DNA from: Minisyncoccota bacterium
Lineage (GTDB): Bacteria; Patescibacteriota; Microgenomatia; PFEM01; JAFGMK01
Assembly: GCA_016927565.1 (NCBI GenBank)
Contig: JAFGMK010000006.1
Span: 101,942 to 150,754 of the forward strand
Length of the DNA: 48,813 nt
Direction: 5' to 3'
Positions 41,809 through 48,813 of this stretch are shown piece after piece (within the stretch, counting starts at the first letter, position 1; each line of letters starts with the position of its first letter). Under the pieces are notes generated by a model. That model was not told the origin of the DNA. It saw only the letters and a program-made list of their open reading frames with translations, and did not search any database. A program made the translations under genes and the position numbers.

Positions 41809-44800
41809 TTATCTGTCTTGCCGGCGGTAAAAAAACAAAATCAAACCCGTTAAAACAAACCCGCCGATCCCGGCGAAACTAAGTAATTGAGGCCAGAAAA
41901 AAAGAACCATTTGGAAATAACCTCGATTATTGATTAACCAGCCATTCTCCCAGGAATTAATCTTAACATGAGCCAGTTTTTTTCCAAAAATAAAGGGTAA
42001 TATAGTTTTGATCTTTGAGCTTTGCGCCTCAAGTTCATACCCCTCCCAGCCCTCGGCATAAGCTTGGGACAATCCTAAAAGCGACTGATCATCATTAACT
42101 TCAACATCGACTAAATAAAAGAAAGTGCCGATCTTTTTAACCTTTTTGATTTTAATCCCGTTAATCTGCCGGTAAGAGCCATTTTGAGGGACCAGCTTCA
42201 GACCAGACAACCAATTTAGGGGCAAAGGCGCAATTTCAATCGCCGAAAGTCTGTTTTCGGCTTTTTCCGGGCCAAATGACCTTGTCTCGAGAACTAAATC
42301 GTAGCTACCCAAACTATTGGTTTCCGGTAAAACAGTAAAGCTTTCATCAAAACTACCGGCAGGCAGCATTTCTTCCAAGTCATTATGGCGGGTATCATGA
42401 TTATTCAACCTGAACCTTAAAGACCGGCCGCCTTCATTTTCTCCAATAAAACGGAAAACATAACCCGAGCTTTCTTTAAAACCTGAATAGACAAAATAAT
42501 CACAACTGGATCCTTTGTCAACCGCCTGATAAATAATCGCTTCCGGACTAATAATCCGTCCGGCTTCGCCTCGGCCAAACAAATCACAATTTTTTCCTTT
42601 TTTCTGCCCTCGATCTTGCAACCAATCCTCATTCAGAATTAAGCCTTCTTCCGCTCCCAGAGGAATCTCCACTTTTAAATCTTTCCCCTGAACTTTAATT
42701 CTGACACCGGCCGGCAGAAAATCCGCCGGCAACTTCAAATCTTTGTCGATTATCGGCTGCTGACCAAGAATCGGCTCGGCTTGATACAATTTTATTTTCA
42801 ACCGGTCTTCGATCGGCCAAAGCAGAGAACCCAAGTGTTGCTCTGATTTACCCTTTAAAAGAAGAGCTGCTTCTTTCCCATTTAAAGAAATCAAAAGGTT
42901 GCCTTCAAAATCAGACTCTAGCAGAACAATCAATTCCCGCTCCCAATCCCTGGACCAAGATTGATCATCTATTCTTAATCGGGGCAAAAGAGTGACGAAA
43001 CGCAAGCGAATCTTGTCATTTTCTTCGAAAAGCCCGAAAATATCCACCGGAACAAAACTCTCTTTTTGTTCCCAAATCGGAACTTCAAGCCAATAATCTT
43101 CTTTAGCCGGCAGATGGCTGGTTAAAATTAAGAATTCCTCCTGAAAAAGATCTTTTCGGGCCCCATCTTTTAAAAGGTCGGCAAAGGGGTAAATTAATCC
43201 TGAATCCTCCTCTTCCCGGGAATGCCAATCTGATTCACTCCCGGGATAGATTTCCGTTTGTATCTCCGGGAATTCGGAAATATAAAAACCATTTTCCTCA
43301 AAAATCAAGTCCTGTCTGGAGTTAATCAGATCATTACCCACCCGGAAAAACTCGCTGGGAGCAAAAACAAAATTTTCCATTTGTCGGCTGTTGTCAACCT
43401 GATAAATTGCCAGGAAACCGAACTTAGCCACCCGGCTGATCTCTAAAGATCGTTCCAGCAGTTCTTTAGTTTCTTCACAAAACAACGCTTGAGGCCAACC
43501 GTCGGGTTGAAAAACCGATTCGTCCAAAACCACCCAAGCCACCTGGTATTTTTCAAAAACCTTTTCCAGACCCTCCAAATCCTCTTGATAAATCACCCGA
43601 GATAATTGCTGATAATAAGTTTGACTCTCCAAACTCCAGGGATCAAAGGCGCGGTGAAGAGTGGGATTTTTAATTCCCTGCCAGATAAAACCGCTGCCGC
43701 GATAACCCCAGCGGTTAAATTCCCAATTCCAAAAATGAGGCTGAGGCAAAAGAGCCACCCGGCCATTGCGGCCCGGCTGGTTAAAGAAATCAAAAACTTC
43801 AAAGTATTCCCGGGGAATTTTGAGCTTCAGCTCAGGATAAATAAAGTCACCGGAAAAAGAAGGCCGGCTTTGATAAAAAATGGCCCCGATTAGAAAAAAA
43901 GCCGGAAGCGACCTGAGAACTTTCCGCTTTTGGTAATTACTCGCCCTCTTTGACAAAGATAACGATCCCGGATTGTTAAAGAAACCGGGTAAAGACAGTT
44001 TCTCCACCCCCACGCTTAAAAAAACAGCCAGGGAAAGACCATAAACAAAGATAAACTTAGTAAAGGCAAAGCGGAATGCTTCTTGGTAGTAGGGCAGGTA
44101 ATTTAAAAGTGAACGCAGAAATTTTATTCCCGGGATCTGGGAGCCGAGGTTAATAAAGCTAAACAGAAAAAGAAAGACAAAGGGAAGGAGCTTTTTGTCT
44201 TTTTGCCAAAGAACCTTAAGGACCCCAAAAAAAGCCAGGCCGAAAAAGGAGTAGCCAATGAAAGTGACTATCGGCTTTTGCCAGTGATCCTGCCAAACTC
44301 TGAGCTGAAAGTCAAACCTAAGACCCTGGTCTTTTTGCCAGTCCTCATAGTCCAGACCAAAGCCGAGCAACCGGCTGGTACTTTTAAGATCGCCAAAGGC
44401 TTGATTCCTTAAAACTATTTCCGGGTTGGCAAGGCGGTTGGTTTTGGTCTGAACAATGATTGGGGCGGCTTTTAAAATTGAATAAGCATAGGGCAAAGCC
44501 CAAAAACTGTTAACCCCGAAGACAACCAAAGTAATCGCCAAAACCCGGCGCCAGGAGGTTGACTTTAAAATTGAAGCAACGGCCATTAGGCCAAAAAGGC
44601 AAAGAATAAAAACAATAAAGATTGTCGGCACATGAGCCTGAGAAAGACTCAGGAAGTTCAGAAGAAAAAAGATAATTAAGTTTTTTCTCCTGCCCTCTTT
44701 TAAATATTTATACGCCGCCAAAAATAGCCAGGGAATAAAACCAAAATGAACGGCAAATAGTTCGAAAGGCAAATAAAAAATCTGAATAGTGCCGGGATTA

Positions 44801-45291
44801 AGCCCGTAAAAAAGAGCCCCGACGAGTGCGGGAAGAGACAACACTTTCACCCCAGGGGCGAGCAAAGGCTCTCCCCTGGGGGAGATTAGTGTCGCCGACC
44901 CGGAGGTGGCAATAGGATTCCACCCCTGGGGTGGAAATTTTATTAGGTGGTTAATCAGCCAATAAGCTCCCAAAACCCCTAATCCGTGCATTAAAAAAAC
45001 AAATGCCCACCGGATAAGGTGAGCCGGCAGAATCAGATTTAAAAGCCAAATATAAACCCAGTGAACCAAATTGGCGCCGTGGGCCATGCCGTCAACCAGA
45101 CCCAAACCCCGGTACTCCTGCCAAAGACTGGAAATTCCCCGGATAAGATGAGCTTTAAAGTTCAGTTCCGGCTGGGTCGTATCCCAACCCACGAGCCAGG
45201 TTCCCGGCAGGTAGTTGGTTTTAAACAAAACCAGTTCCAGGATAAGGACAATTAGGATTGGAAAAAAGAATTTTAAGTATCTCTTTTTCAT
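41809..45291 (-). CDS. Large GT-C-like membrane glycosyltransferase-type protein
   Basis: The 1160-residue protein has about a dozen hydrophobic segments in residues 1-475, a long soluble part of about 620 residues, and a last membrane helix near 1125-1150. The first loop contains GWDTTQPELNF, an acidic loop typical of GT-C fold transferases, and the tail ends in YRRQDR. It resembles AftD/YfhO-type envelope proteins, but I cannot name a family. Two in-frame insertions come from palindromic DNA: one reads SATLISPRG...PGVK near residue 130-150, the other NNPGSLSLSK near 439-448. It follows a family-2 transferase. Confidence 0.65.
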   Translation of the reverse strand: MKKRYLKFFFPILIVLILELVLFKTNYLPGTWLVGWDTTQPELNFKAHLIRGISSLWQEYRGLGLVDGMAHGANLVHWVYIWLLNLILPAHLIRWAFVFLMHGLGVLGAYWLINHLIKFPPQGWNPIATSGSATLISPRGEPLLAPGVKVLSLPALVGALFYGLNPGTIQIFYLPFELFAVHFGFIPWLFLAAYKYLKEGRRKNLIIFFLLNFLSLSQAHVPTIFIVFILCLFGLMAVASILKSTSWRRVLAITLVVFGVNSFWALPYAYSILKAAPIIVQTKTNRLANPEIVLRNQAFGDLKSTSRLLGFGLDYEDWQKDQGLRFDFQLRVWQDHWQKPIVTFIGYSFFGLAFFGVLKVLWQKDKKLLPFVFLFLFSFINLGSQIPGIKFLRSLLNYLPYYQEAFRFAFTKFIFVYGLSLAVFLSVGVEKLSLPGFFNNPGSLSLSKRASNYQKRKVLRSLPAFFLIGAIFYQSRPSFSGDFIYPELKLKIPREYFEVFDFFNQPGRNGRVALLPQPHFWNWEFNRWGYRGSGFIWQGIKNPTLHRAFDPWSLESQTYYQQLSRVIYQEDLEGLEKVFEKYQVAWVVLDESVFQPDGWPQALFCEETKELLERSLEISRVAKFGFLAIYQVDNSRQMENFVFAPSEFFRVGNDLINSRQDLIFEENGFYISEFPEIQTEIYPGSESDWHSREEEDSGLIYPFADLLKDGARKDLFQEEFLILTSHLPAKEDYWLEVPIWEQKESFVPVDIFGLFEENDKIRLRFVTLLPRLRIDDQSWSRDWERELIVLLESDFEGNLLISLNGKEAALLLKGKSEQHLGSLLWPIEDRLKIKLYQAEPILGQQPIIDKDLKLPADFLPAGVRIKVQGKDLKVEIPLGAEEGLILNEDWLQDRGQKKGKNCDLFGRGEAGRIISPEAIIYQAVDKGSSCDYFVYSGFKESSGYVFRFIGENEGGRSLRFRLNNHDTRHNDLEEMLPAGSFDESFTVLPETNSLGSYDLVLETRSFGPEKAENRLSAIEIAPLPLNWLSGLKLVPQNGSYRQINGIKIKKVKKIGTFFYLVDVEVNDDQSLLGLSQAYAEGWEGYELEAQSSKIKTILPFIFGKKLAHVKINSWENGWLINNRGYFQMVLFFWPQLLSFAGIGGFVLTGLILFFYRRQDR
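43948..43977 (-). repeat. REP-like segment inside the GT-C-like gene
   Basis: Read on the minus strand it contains AATCCGGGATCGTTATC, 15 of 17 positions identical to the transposase left end (GATCCGGGATCGTTTTC). It encodes NNPGSLSLSK, aligning in the same frame with FDPGPLSQSK in map. Confidence 0.6.
44846..44936. repeat. CACCCC-type palindromic element inside the GT-C-like gene
   Basis: CACCCCAGGGGCG, CTCCCCTGGGGGAG and CCACCCCTGGGGTGG follow one another within about 90 bp. The reading frame passes through all of them and yields A-T-L-I-S-P-R-G-E-P-L-L-A-P-G-V-K, like the start of the downstream glycosyltransferase. It sits in a loop between membrane helices. Confidence 0.65.
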
Positions 45292-45299
45292 CTTAGCAT

Positions 45300-45337
45300 C
45301 ACACCTTCAAGGTGTAATAAAAAGACACCCGGAAGGC
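45300..45337. repeat. AGGTGT palindromic element, copy 1
   Basis: ACACCTTCAAGGTGT, then AATAAAAAG, then ACACCCGGAAGG. It aligns with 48500-48538 (ACCTTCCAGGTGTAATATG...ACACCTGGAAGG) at most positions, including the spacer. It lies between the two glycan genes. Confidence 0.65.
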
Positions 45338-45349
45338 AAGTTATTTATC

Positions 45350-46354
45350 TTAGGTTTTGGTTAACGACCATCGTGTCAATAATTTCTTTAAGTCCAGACT
45401 ATTTTTAACAGCGGTCCAGCTTGAAGCTAATTGGTATTTATTAAAGCCTCTCAAAACCAGATAAAGCTGAAACATGATTTTTTCCGGCAAAAGGTAAACC
45501 AAAATCATCTGGGCCAAAAGAACAAACCAGCCAATCAGGCTGGCCTGATAGCCAAACCTGCCGACAGCCCGAAACCGGGTCCTTAGGGTATTTTTAAACA
45601 TCCGCCGGACATGGATCAGGGAATCATTTTTTTCGTGAATCCGGTAATAAATCAGTTTTTGAGGCAGGTTGGAAAACTTAGCTCCCCGGCTGATCATCCT
45701 CATCAGAGTGTGATAGTCATTATTAGTCGGATTGGCGGTCGAGTAAAGATTTTTTTTGCTTGGCAAATGAGACCGGCGAAACATCAGGCTCGGGTTAATC
45801 ATCGGGTGCCAAGAGAAGTAAGCCCGGTAAATATCTTCATGCTTGAGGGGGACTTTTTTTTCACCAACAACCTGACCTTGACTATTGATGACCTCGGCAT
45901 TAGTTCCCAGGACTGTCAGTTCCGGGTGTTTTTGAAAGAAATTTATCTGGGTTTGAATCCGTTCGGGCTTAGCGATATCATCAGCGTCCATCCGGGCGAT
46001 AAATTCCCCCCGGCAGTGTTGGTAGGCAACATTGGCGGCGGAATCCCCGCCCTGGCCAAGGTTTTGGCTGAGGCGGATCAGTCTGATTTTTTGCGGATAC
46101 AGTTTTTTAAACTCGACCAGGATCCGGCCGGTTTTGTCAGTTGAGGCATCGTCAACAATGACAATTTCTAAGTTCGGATAGGTTTGGTTTAACAAGCTCT
46201 CAATTGCCTCCACGACATAACCGGCCGAGTTGTAGACCGGCATAATGACGGAAACTAGGGGTTGCAAAATCACCCCAGGGGTGTCTGCAGATTTCACCCC
46301 TGGGGTGTTTGACCCACGGGGCGAAAAGCTAGTAGCTGATCTTTCTTTTTTCAT
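45350..46354 (-). CDS. Family 2 glycosyltransferase with palindrome-encoded N-terminus
   Basis: The GT-A domain begins at about residue 33: LVSVIMPVYNSAGYVVEAIESLL, VIVDDASTDKT, and the metal-binding ARMDADDIAKPERI. A C-terminal hydrophobic region (about 275-305) suggests membrane association. Residues 7-29 (SATSFSPRGSNTPGVKSADTPGV) precede the family start and are encoded by two CACCCC palindromes, so the N-terminus has grown by element insertion. It probably transfers a sugar to a lipid-linked or surface glycan, together with the GT-C-like protein 59 bp downstream. Confidence 0.88.
   Translation of the reverse strand: MKKERSATSFSPRGSNTPGVKSADTPGVILQPLVSVIMPVYNSAGYVVEAIESLLNQTYPNLEIVIVDDASTDKTGRILVEFKKLYPQKIRLIRLSQNLGQGGDSAANVAYQHCRGEFIARMDADDIAKPERIQTQINFFQKHPELTVLGTNAEVINSQGQVVGEKKVPLKHEDIYRAYFSWHPMINPSLMFRRSHLPSKKNLYSTANPTNNDYHTLMRMISRGAKFSNLPQKLIYYRIHEKNDSLIHVRRMFKNTLRTRFRAVGRFGYQASLIGWFVLLAQMILVYLLPEKIMFQLYLVLRGFNKYQLASSWTAVKNSLDLKKLLTRWSLTKT
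46271..46326. repeat. CACCCC-type palindromic element in the glycosyltransferase start
   Basis: CACCCCAGGGGTG (46271-46283) and CACCCCTGGGGTG (46295-46307) are followed by GACCCACGGGGCGAAAA. The same order recurs at 46473-46506. The element is translated in frame as SPRGSNTPGVKSADTPGV. Confidence 0.7.
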
Positions 46355-46472
46355 TTTTTTAAGACGTTTTTAATGCTGACTAAACCAGACTTTGATCAGA
46401 TCAAAAAATTAAAGACTTGCCTAGTAAGGATGAGTTTTACCAGTTTAATTTTTTAAATTGCTTCTGCATCCC

Positions 46473-46506
46473 TCACCCCTGGGGTGTTTTACCCGCGGGG
46501 TAAAGA
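46473..46506. repeat. CACCCC-type palindromic element, intergenic copy
   Basis: CACCCCTGGGGTGTTTTACCC and GCGGGGTAAAG align with 46295-46326 with only a few differences. This copy lies outside any gene, in the 473-bp gap upstream of the glycosyltransferase. Confidence 0.7.
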
Positions 46507-46520
46507 ATAGTTATTCTTTT

Positions 46521-46539
46521 ACCTGGAAGGTGTTTTGTC
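46521..46539 (+). repeat. Left direct repeat bracketing the GC-rich island
   Basis: ACCTGGAAGGTGTTTTGTC, identical over 19 bases to 48527-48545 in the same orientation. Confidence 0.75.
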
Positions 46540-46555
46540 ATTCAATTGTTAAAAA

Positions 46556-46769
46556 GCAACCTCAGGTCACAAGACCTTGCTTATGAGCTGGGGTTGTTGG
46601 CATACGGTTTGGCTTCTCTTTTAAATTTAATTTTTTCTCTTGTTTGTTCCCGCGCTAACGCGGGGTGAAAAAGTGGTTTTAAAGAGAAGCCGTCTCACCT
46701 TGCCTGCTGGTTAGGCAGACAAGGTGAGAGGCGAAAAAGAGCTGAACTGCAAACCCCGCAGCTCTTTTT
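46556..46769. ncRNA. Candidate multi-hairpin RNA or structured 3' region
   Basis: Successive stems are GCAACC/GGTTGT (46556-46597) enclosing AGGTC/GACCT, GGCTTCTCTTT (46611-46621) with AAAGAGAAGCC (46681-46691) enclosing CCCGCG-CTAA-CGCGGG, then TCTCACCTTG-c-CTGC-loop-GCAG-a-CAAGGTGAGA (46693-46729). An AAAAAGAGCTG/CAGCTCTTTTT stem (46734-46769) closes the region. It fits no RNA family I recognise, and no promoter is clear on either strand. Confidence 0.4.
46734..46769. terminator. Bidirectional terminator after the GC-rich gene
   Basis: An 11-bp stem AAAAAGAGCTG/CAGCTCTTTTT with a 14-base loop, flanked by A5 and T5. It would end the minus-strand GC-rich gene and any plus-strand transcript through the hairpin region. 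A separate GATCATGAC/GTCATGATC hairpin lies at 46773-46796. Confidence 0.75.
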
Positions 46770-46827
46770 CTTGATCATGACGCCATTGTCATGATCCTAG
46801 TCCCCCGGGGCTGGGGACGGAAAAGAC

Positions 46828-48177
46828 CTAGCGGCCTCCGATGGTGCCGAACATGCCGGCGGGCCAGGCCAGGAGACCGCGCGCTTGCAGGTCCTCCACG
46901 GTCAGGAGCGGGACTCCTGGGTTTGCCGCCTGCAACTCGGCGAGCTTGTTTTGGATCTGCCCGCAGCAGCCGAGGTGGATCACCCAGTATTCGCCGCCGG
47001 CAAGGACATCCCAACCACCCACGCGGTAGGGCCAGACGACCAAGAACTGGTCCTGACTCTGACCGGGTTGGTTAGTCCAGTGGAGGCCTACCACGAGCCC
47101 TTCGGGGATCTCCCAGGGGATGTCCACCTCAGGATCTCGACGAGCCCAGCTAAAGCCAGTCAGGCAGCTTTCTGGGTTATGGATCAACCCCATAGCGGCG
47201 AGTCCCTCAAAAGTGACAGGCGGAAGCGGGGAGGCGTCAAAGTCCGCCTGAACCTGGGTCTCACAGCCCAGAGCACGGCCCCAGTAAGCGCCACCACCAA
47301 GGATGTGCAAAACATCCGGATAAGCTGCCGGGTCAAGATTGACCACAGCGAGCTTATGCAGCGTTTGCGACTTCCCGTGCATATTCGTCCAGACTTCCAC
47401 GAATGCCGGGTTGGTAGTGGTGATTCCGAAGGCAGCGCATCCATTAATTGGCTCGACTTGGTCTTCCCAAATCACTGAGCAGGGCGCCAACGTCGGCGTG
47501 AGCGTAGCCGTTACCGTCGGCGTCAAGGTGGCCGTCGGAGTAACGGTCGGGGTGATCGTGGCCGTGGCCGTGGGGGTCATCGTTGCCGTGGCCGTGACCG
47601 TCGGGGAGACAGTCGAGGTCGGGGTGACCGTGACCGTCAGGGTCGGGGTGACCGTGGCCGTGGGGGTGATTGTCGCCGTCGGCGTCGGCATGAGCGTCGC
47701 CGTCGGCTCAGTTGTGGCCGTGGGAGACCCCGGTGTGCCCTCGGGAAGCTGATAGAGAACCAGCGGCAGGGCAACGCGCTCACCGCGGACTACGATCCTG
47801 ACCTGGTCAACACCGCCTAGCGACCCGTCGCTGGCGACGAGGCGCAGCACATAAGTGCCAGCGACAGAAAACCACGCCCTCGTCACGGGCGATGTTCGGT
47901 CCTCCCAGGTGACCGTGCCAGGGCCGCTGACCTGCTGCCACTGAGAAGTGACTTGCCCGGGGGGGTTCGGCCGGCCGTCGTCAGTGACGGCACCGCTCAG
48001 CTGAGCGGCGTTCGGCCAAACGATCTCCCGGTTCGGCCCGGCAGAGACCGATGGTGGGGCGTTGAGGGGGGAGTCCCCCGCGCCGCCCACGGGCGAAACT
48101 GGCAGCAGGATTGCCACCAGCACGATTGTCGCTAACGCCACCAGGCCAGCGACAAAAACCCATTTTTGCGATTTCAT
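46828..48177 (-). CDS. Secreted PKD-like protein with Thr/Pro-repeat linker (GC-rich, probably acquired)
   Basis: The 449-residue protein begins MKSQKWVFVAGLVALATIVL, a signal peptide or anchor. A PKD/REJ-like beta domain follows (PPSVSAGPN...SQWQQVSGPGTVTWED...GTYVLRLVASDG, about 41-130). Next is a Thr/Pro linker (148-232) and a C-terminal domain with two similar halves (DVLHILGGGAYWGRALGC and DVLAGGEYWVIHLGC, each followed by a 'V-T-x-E-x-L-x-x-x-G-L' turn). It uses GC-rich codons unlike its neighbours. Such linkers are common in Chloroflexota. GAGGAGG precedes the ATG. Probably extracellular; binding or adhesion is only a guess. Confidence 0.75.
   Translation of the reverse strand: MKSQKWVFVAGLVALATIVLVAILLPVSPVGGAGDSPLNAPPSVSAGPNREIVWPNAAQLSGAVTDDGRPNPPGQVTSQWQQVSGPGTVTWEDRTSPVTRAWFSVAGTYVLRLVASDGSLGGVDQVRIVVRGERVALPLVLYQLPEGTPGSPTATTEPTATLMPTPTATITPTATVTPTLTVTVTPTSTVSPTVTATATMTPTATATITPTVTPTATLTPTVTATLTPTLAPCSVIWEDQVEPINGCAAFGITTTNPAFVEVWTNMHGKSQTLHKLAVVNLDPAAYPDVLHILGGGAYWGRALGCETQVQADFDASPLPPVTFEGLAAMGLIHNPESCLTGFSWARRDPEVDIPWEIPEGLVVGLHWTNQPGQSQDQFLVVWPYRVGGWDVLAGGEYWVIHLGCCGQIQNKLAELQAANPGVPLLTVEDLQARGLLAWPAGMFGTIGGR
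47482..47736 (-). repeat. Degenerate Thr/Pro-coding tandem repeat
   Basis: About 255 bp of short repeated units (GTCGGGGTGACCGTG-like on the plus strand) encode T-P-T-x-T-x-T-P linker units. Such tracts expand and contract by slippage. Confidence 0.8.
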
Positions 48178-48300
48178 TGTTCCTCCTCGGAACGAGGCCC
48201 TTGCTTTGGCGCAGGTTTCGACCTGCTAGGGCCGGCGGACCCTTCCCTCCCGTCGCGCTACGCTTTTATAGCCCCTGACTCCATATAGGAGGGGCACGCT
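48178..48300 (-). promoter_or_regulatory. Structured GC-rich leader of the PKD-like gene
   Basis: On the minus strand GGCCCT and AGGGCC close a stem around GCAGGT-CGA-AACCTGC, followed by GAGGAGGAAC and the ATG. Further upstream GCCC-CTCC/GGAG-GGGC can pair around 48271-48295, next to CTATAAAAG. The arrangement could be a riboswitch-like leader or just mRNA structure; I cannot match it to a known class. Confidence 0.3.
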
Positions 48301-48336
48301 GAAACACGCGGTCGGGACGGAGTCCTGGTAAGTTTT

Positions 48337-48480
48337 CTCTCGTCCAAAGGACGAGAAGCTTTATAAAGCAATTCAAGCCCTTACCCAGAGCGCTTGATAG
48401 ATAAAGAGGTAAACACCTGCAAGGCGGTCGCGGAGCCGCGTTTGTCGCGGCGGAGTCGACCTCCTTGGAGGTGAATTAGC
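48337..48480. other. Palindrome-rich gap upstream of the GC-rich gene
   Basis: No gene is seen. Hairpins include CTCGTCC-AAA-GGACGAG (about 48339-48355), GCTTTATAAAGC, CGCGG-AGC-CGCG, and ACCTCC-TT-GGAGGT near 48460-48473. Base composition falls back toward the AT-rich average here. Confidence 0.5.
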
Positions 48481-48499
48481 AGAAAGCGCTTCTTGTTAA

Positions 48500-48545
48500 C
48501 TCACCTTCCAGGTGTAATATGCAGACACCTGGAAGGTGTTTTGTC
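48500..48545. repeat. AGGTGT palindromic element, copy 2, containing the right direct repeat
   Basis: CACCTTCCAGGTG and CACCTGGAAGGTG form a perfect 13-bp inverted repeat around an 11-base spacer. The second arm plus TTTTGTC equals the 19-bp direct repeat at 46521-46539. A further CACCTTCTTCCGAGGTG follows at about 48548-48564. Confidence 0.75.
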
Positions 48546-48632
48546 GCCACCTTCTTCCGAGGTGTTTGGGCGCTTCCTGATTCCTTATCTACCTAACGCT
48601 CCGGGTAAGTTTGACTTACCACAAGGAGGAGA

Positions 48633-48725
48633 ATGTTTGTGAATATTGTCGCGCTTATCAAATCTTTAGAGCGTAACCGCTCATCACACCTCCGAGGAGT
48701 CCGTTCGGACACCTCGCAGGAGTAA
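48633..48725 (+). CDS. Possible 30-residue leader-type ORF
   Basis: ATG at 48633 is preceded by AAGGAGGAG at ideal spacing. It encodes MFVNIVALIKSLERNRSSHL and ends in residues supplied by the palindromic element at 48685-48722. Upstream GGTAAGT-TTG-ACTTACC (about 48603-48619) is a perfect dyad. The gene may continue outside in another form. No family is known. Confidence 0.3.
   Translation: MFVNIVALIKSLERNRSSHLRGVRSDTSQE
48685..48722. repeat. GGAGTCC-type palindromic element, copy 2
   Basis: CACCTCCGAGGAGTCC-GTTC-GGACACCTCGCAGGAG matches the core of 26455-26498. GAGTCC... and GGACACCTC form the stems. It lies in the 48478-48813 region, which otherwise holds only the small ORF above. Confidence 0.65.
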
Positions 48726-48813
48726 TTTCGCTCTTTTTGCCGCTCCCGGTGAGTATTTTTGGTAAATATAAAAAAGCGCATTTTCACCTGGCCACCCCAC
48801 ACTCCAAGGAGGC

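Noticed and set aside
41526-41882. 118-codon plus-strand frame
   Set aside because: It spans the fusA attenuator and the dispersed repeat and enters the membrane gene antisense; no homology.
46556-46796. tmRNA, RNase P RNA or SRP RNA
   Set aside because: None of the diagnostic conserved sequences or a tRNA-like end are present.
46885-47752. Long plus-strand frames, one Val-rich
   Set aside because: They are antisense to the GC-rich secreted protein; the Val-rich one mirrors the Thr/Pro repeat.
48178-48300. Cyclic di-GMP riboswitch before the PKD-like gene
   Set aside because: A CCAAAGC word and a hairpin look vaguely similar, but the paired conserved strands of that class are missing; an Infernal search would decide.
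48440-48730. CRISPR array
   Set aside because: The repeated AGGTGT palindromes differ in length and spacing and have no uniform spacers; no cas genes are present.
48593-48802. 69-codon minus-strand frame at the window end
   Set aside because: Basic, low-information sequence overlapping palindromic elements with no ribosome binding site.

Overview
This window looks like a chromosomal piece of a Candidate Phyla Radiation (Patescibacteria) bacterium, most likely of the Microgenomates type. The ribosomal super-operon goes straight from rpsE to rplO with no gene for uL30 (rpmD), a known hallmark of CPR bacteria. Proteins are short, most coding sequence is AT-leaning, and DUF192, DUF4258, Elp3-like and small ferritin-like proteins are scattered around. 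The exact lineage cannot be fixed without a tree.

Layout. 1-1.5 kb: the end of a polysaccharide-deacetylase-like gene, recA and tRNA-Pro(GGG). 1.7-7.5 kb: a DUF192 protein; a short UvrA-like ABC ATPase divergent from a MerR/GyrI-type regulator across a classic 19-bp-spacer MerR promoter; a C45-type Ntn hydrolase; a DUF4258 protein; and a Cys-rich lipoprotein. 7.7-11.1 kb: a dispersed repeat, a decayed tyrosine recombinase, murB, then a DUF362 gene and a ferritin-like/superoxide reductase pair. The last two transcription units share an almost identical promoter-operator. 11.2-20.4 kb: small orphan genes, Elp3, a glutaminase-less asparagine-synthase-like protein, MnmA, a COG2509-type FAD protein, a 47-residue membrane protein, a probable TIM-barrel protein, a GNAT and an RBBP9-like hydrolase.

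20.6-41.5 kb is one long minus-strand translation block. In transcription order it is fusA, tuf, rpsJ, then an interruption, then rplC-D-W-B, rpsS, rplV, rpsC, rplP, rpmC, rpsQ, rplN-X-E, rpsN, rpsH, rplF, rplR, rpsE, rplO, secY, adk, map, infA, rpmJ, rpsM-K-D, rpoA, rplQ, rplM and rpsI. The interruption, between rpsJ and rplC, is a REP-associated Y1/HUH transposase flanked by inverted REP-like hairpins. rplC therefore has its own strong promoter, followed by a leader with mutually exclusive hairpins and terminators. fusA also has a promoter followed by a terminator hairpin.

41.8-46.4 kb encodes a large GT-C-like membrane protein and a family-2 glycosyltransferase, presumably for surface glycans. 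46.5-48.6 kb is a GC-rich island with a secreted PKD-like, Thr/Pro-linker protein and a run of RNA hairpins. It is bracketed by a 19-bp exact direct repeat.

The main novelty is an ecology of short palindromic elements. One class resembles the hairpins at the ends of the transposase and also sits in frame inside map and the GT-C-like gene. A second class encodes the same peptide in the same frame in both glycan genes. A third and a fourth class lie in intergenic regions. This is reminiscent of protein-coding palindromic elements such as those of Rickettsia, here next to a resident REP transposase. All calls come from reading the sequence; no database search was run.
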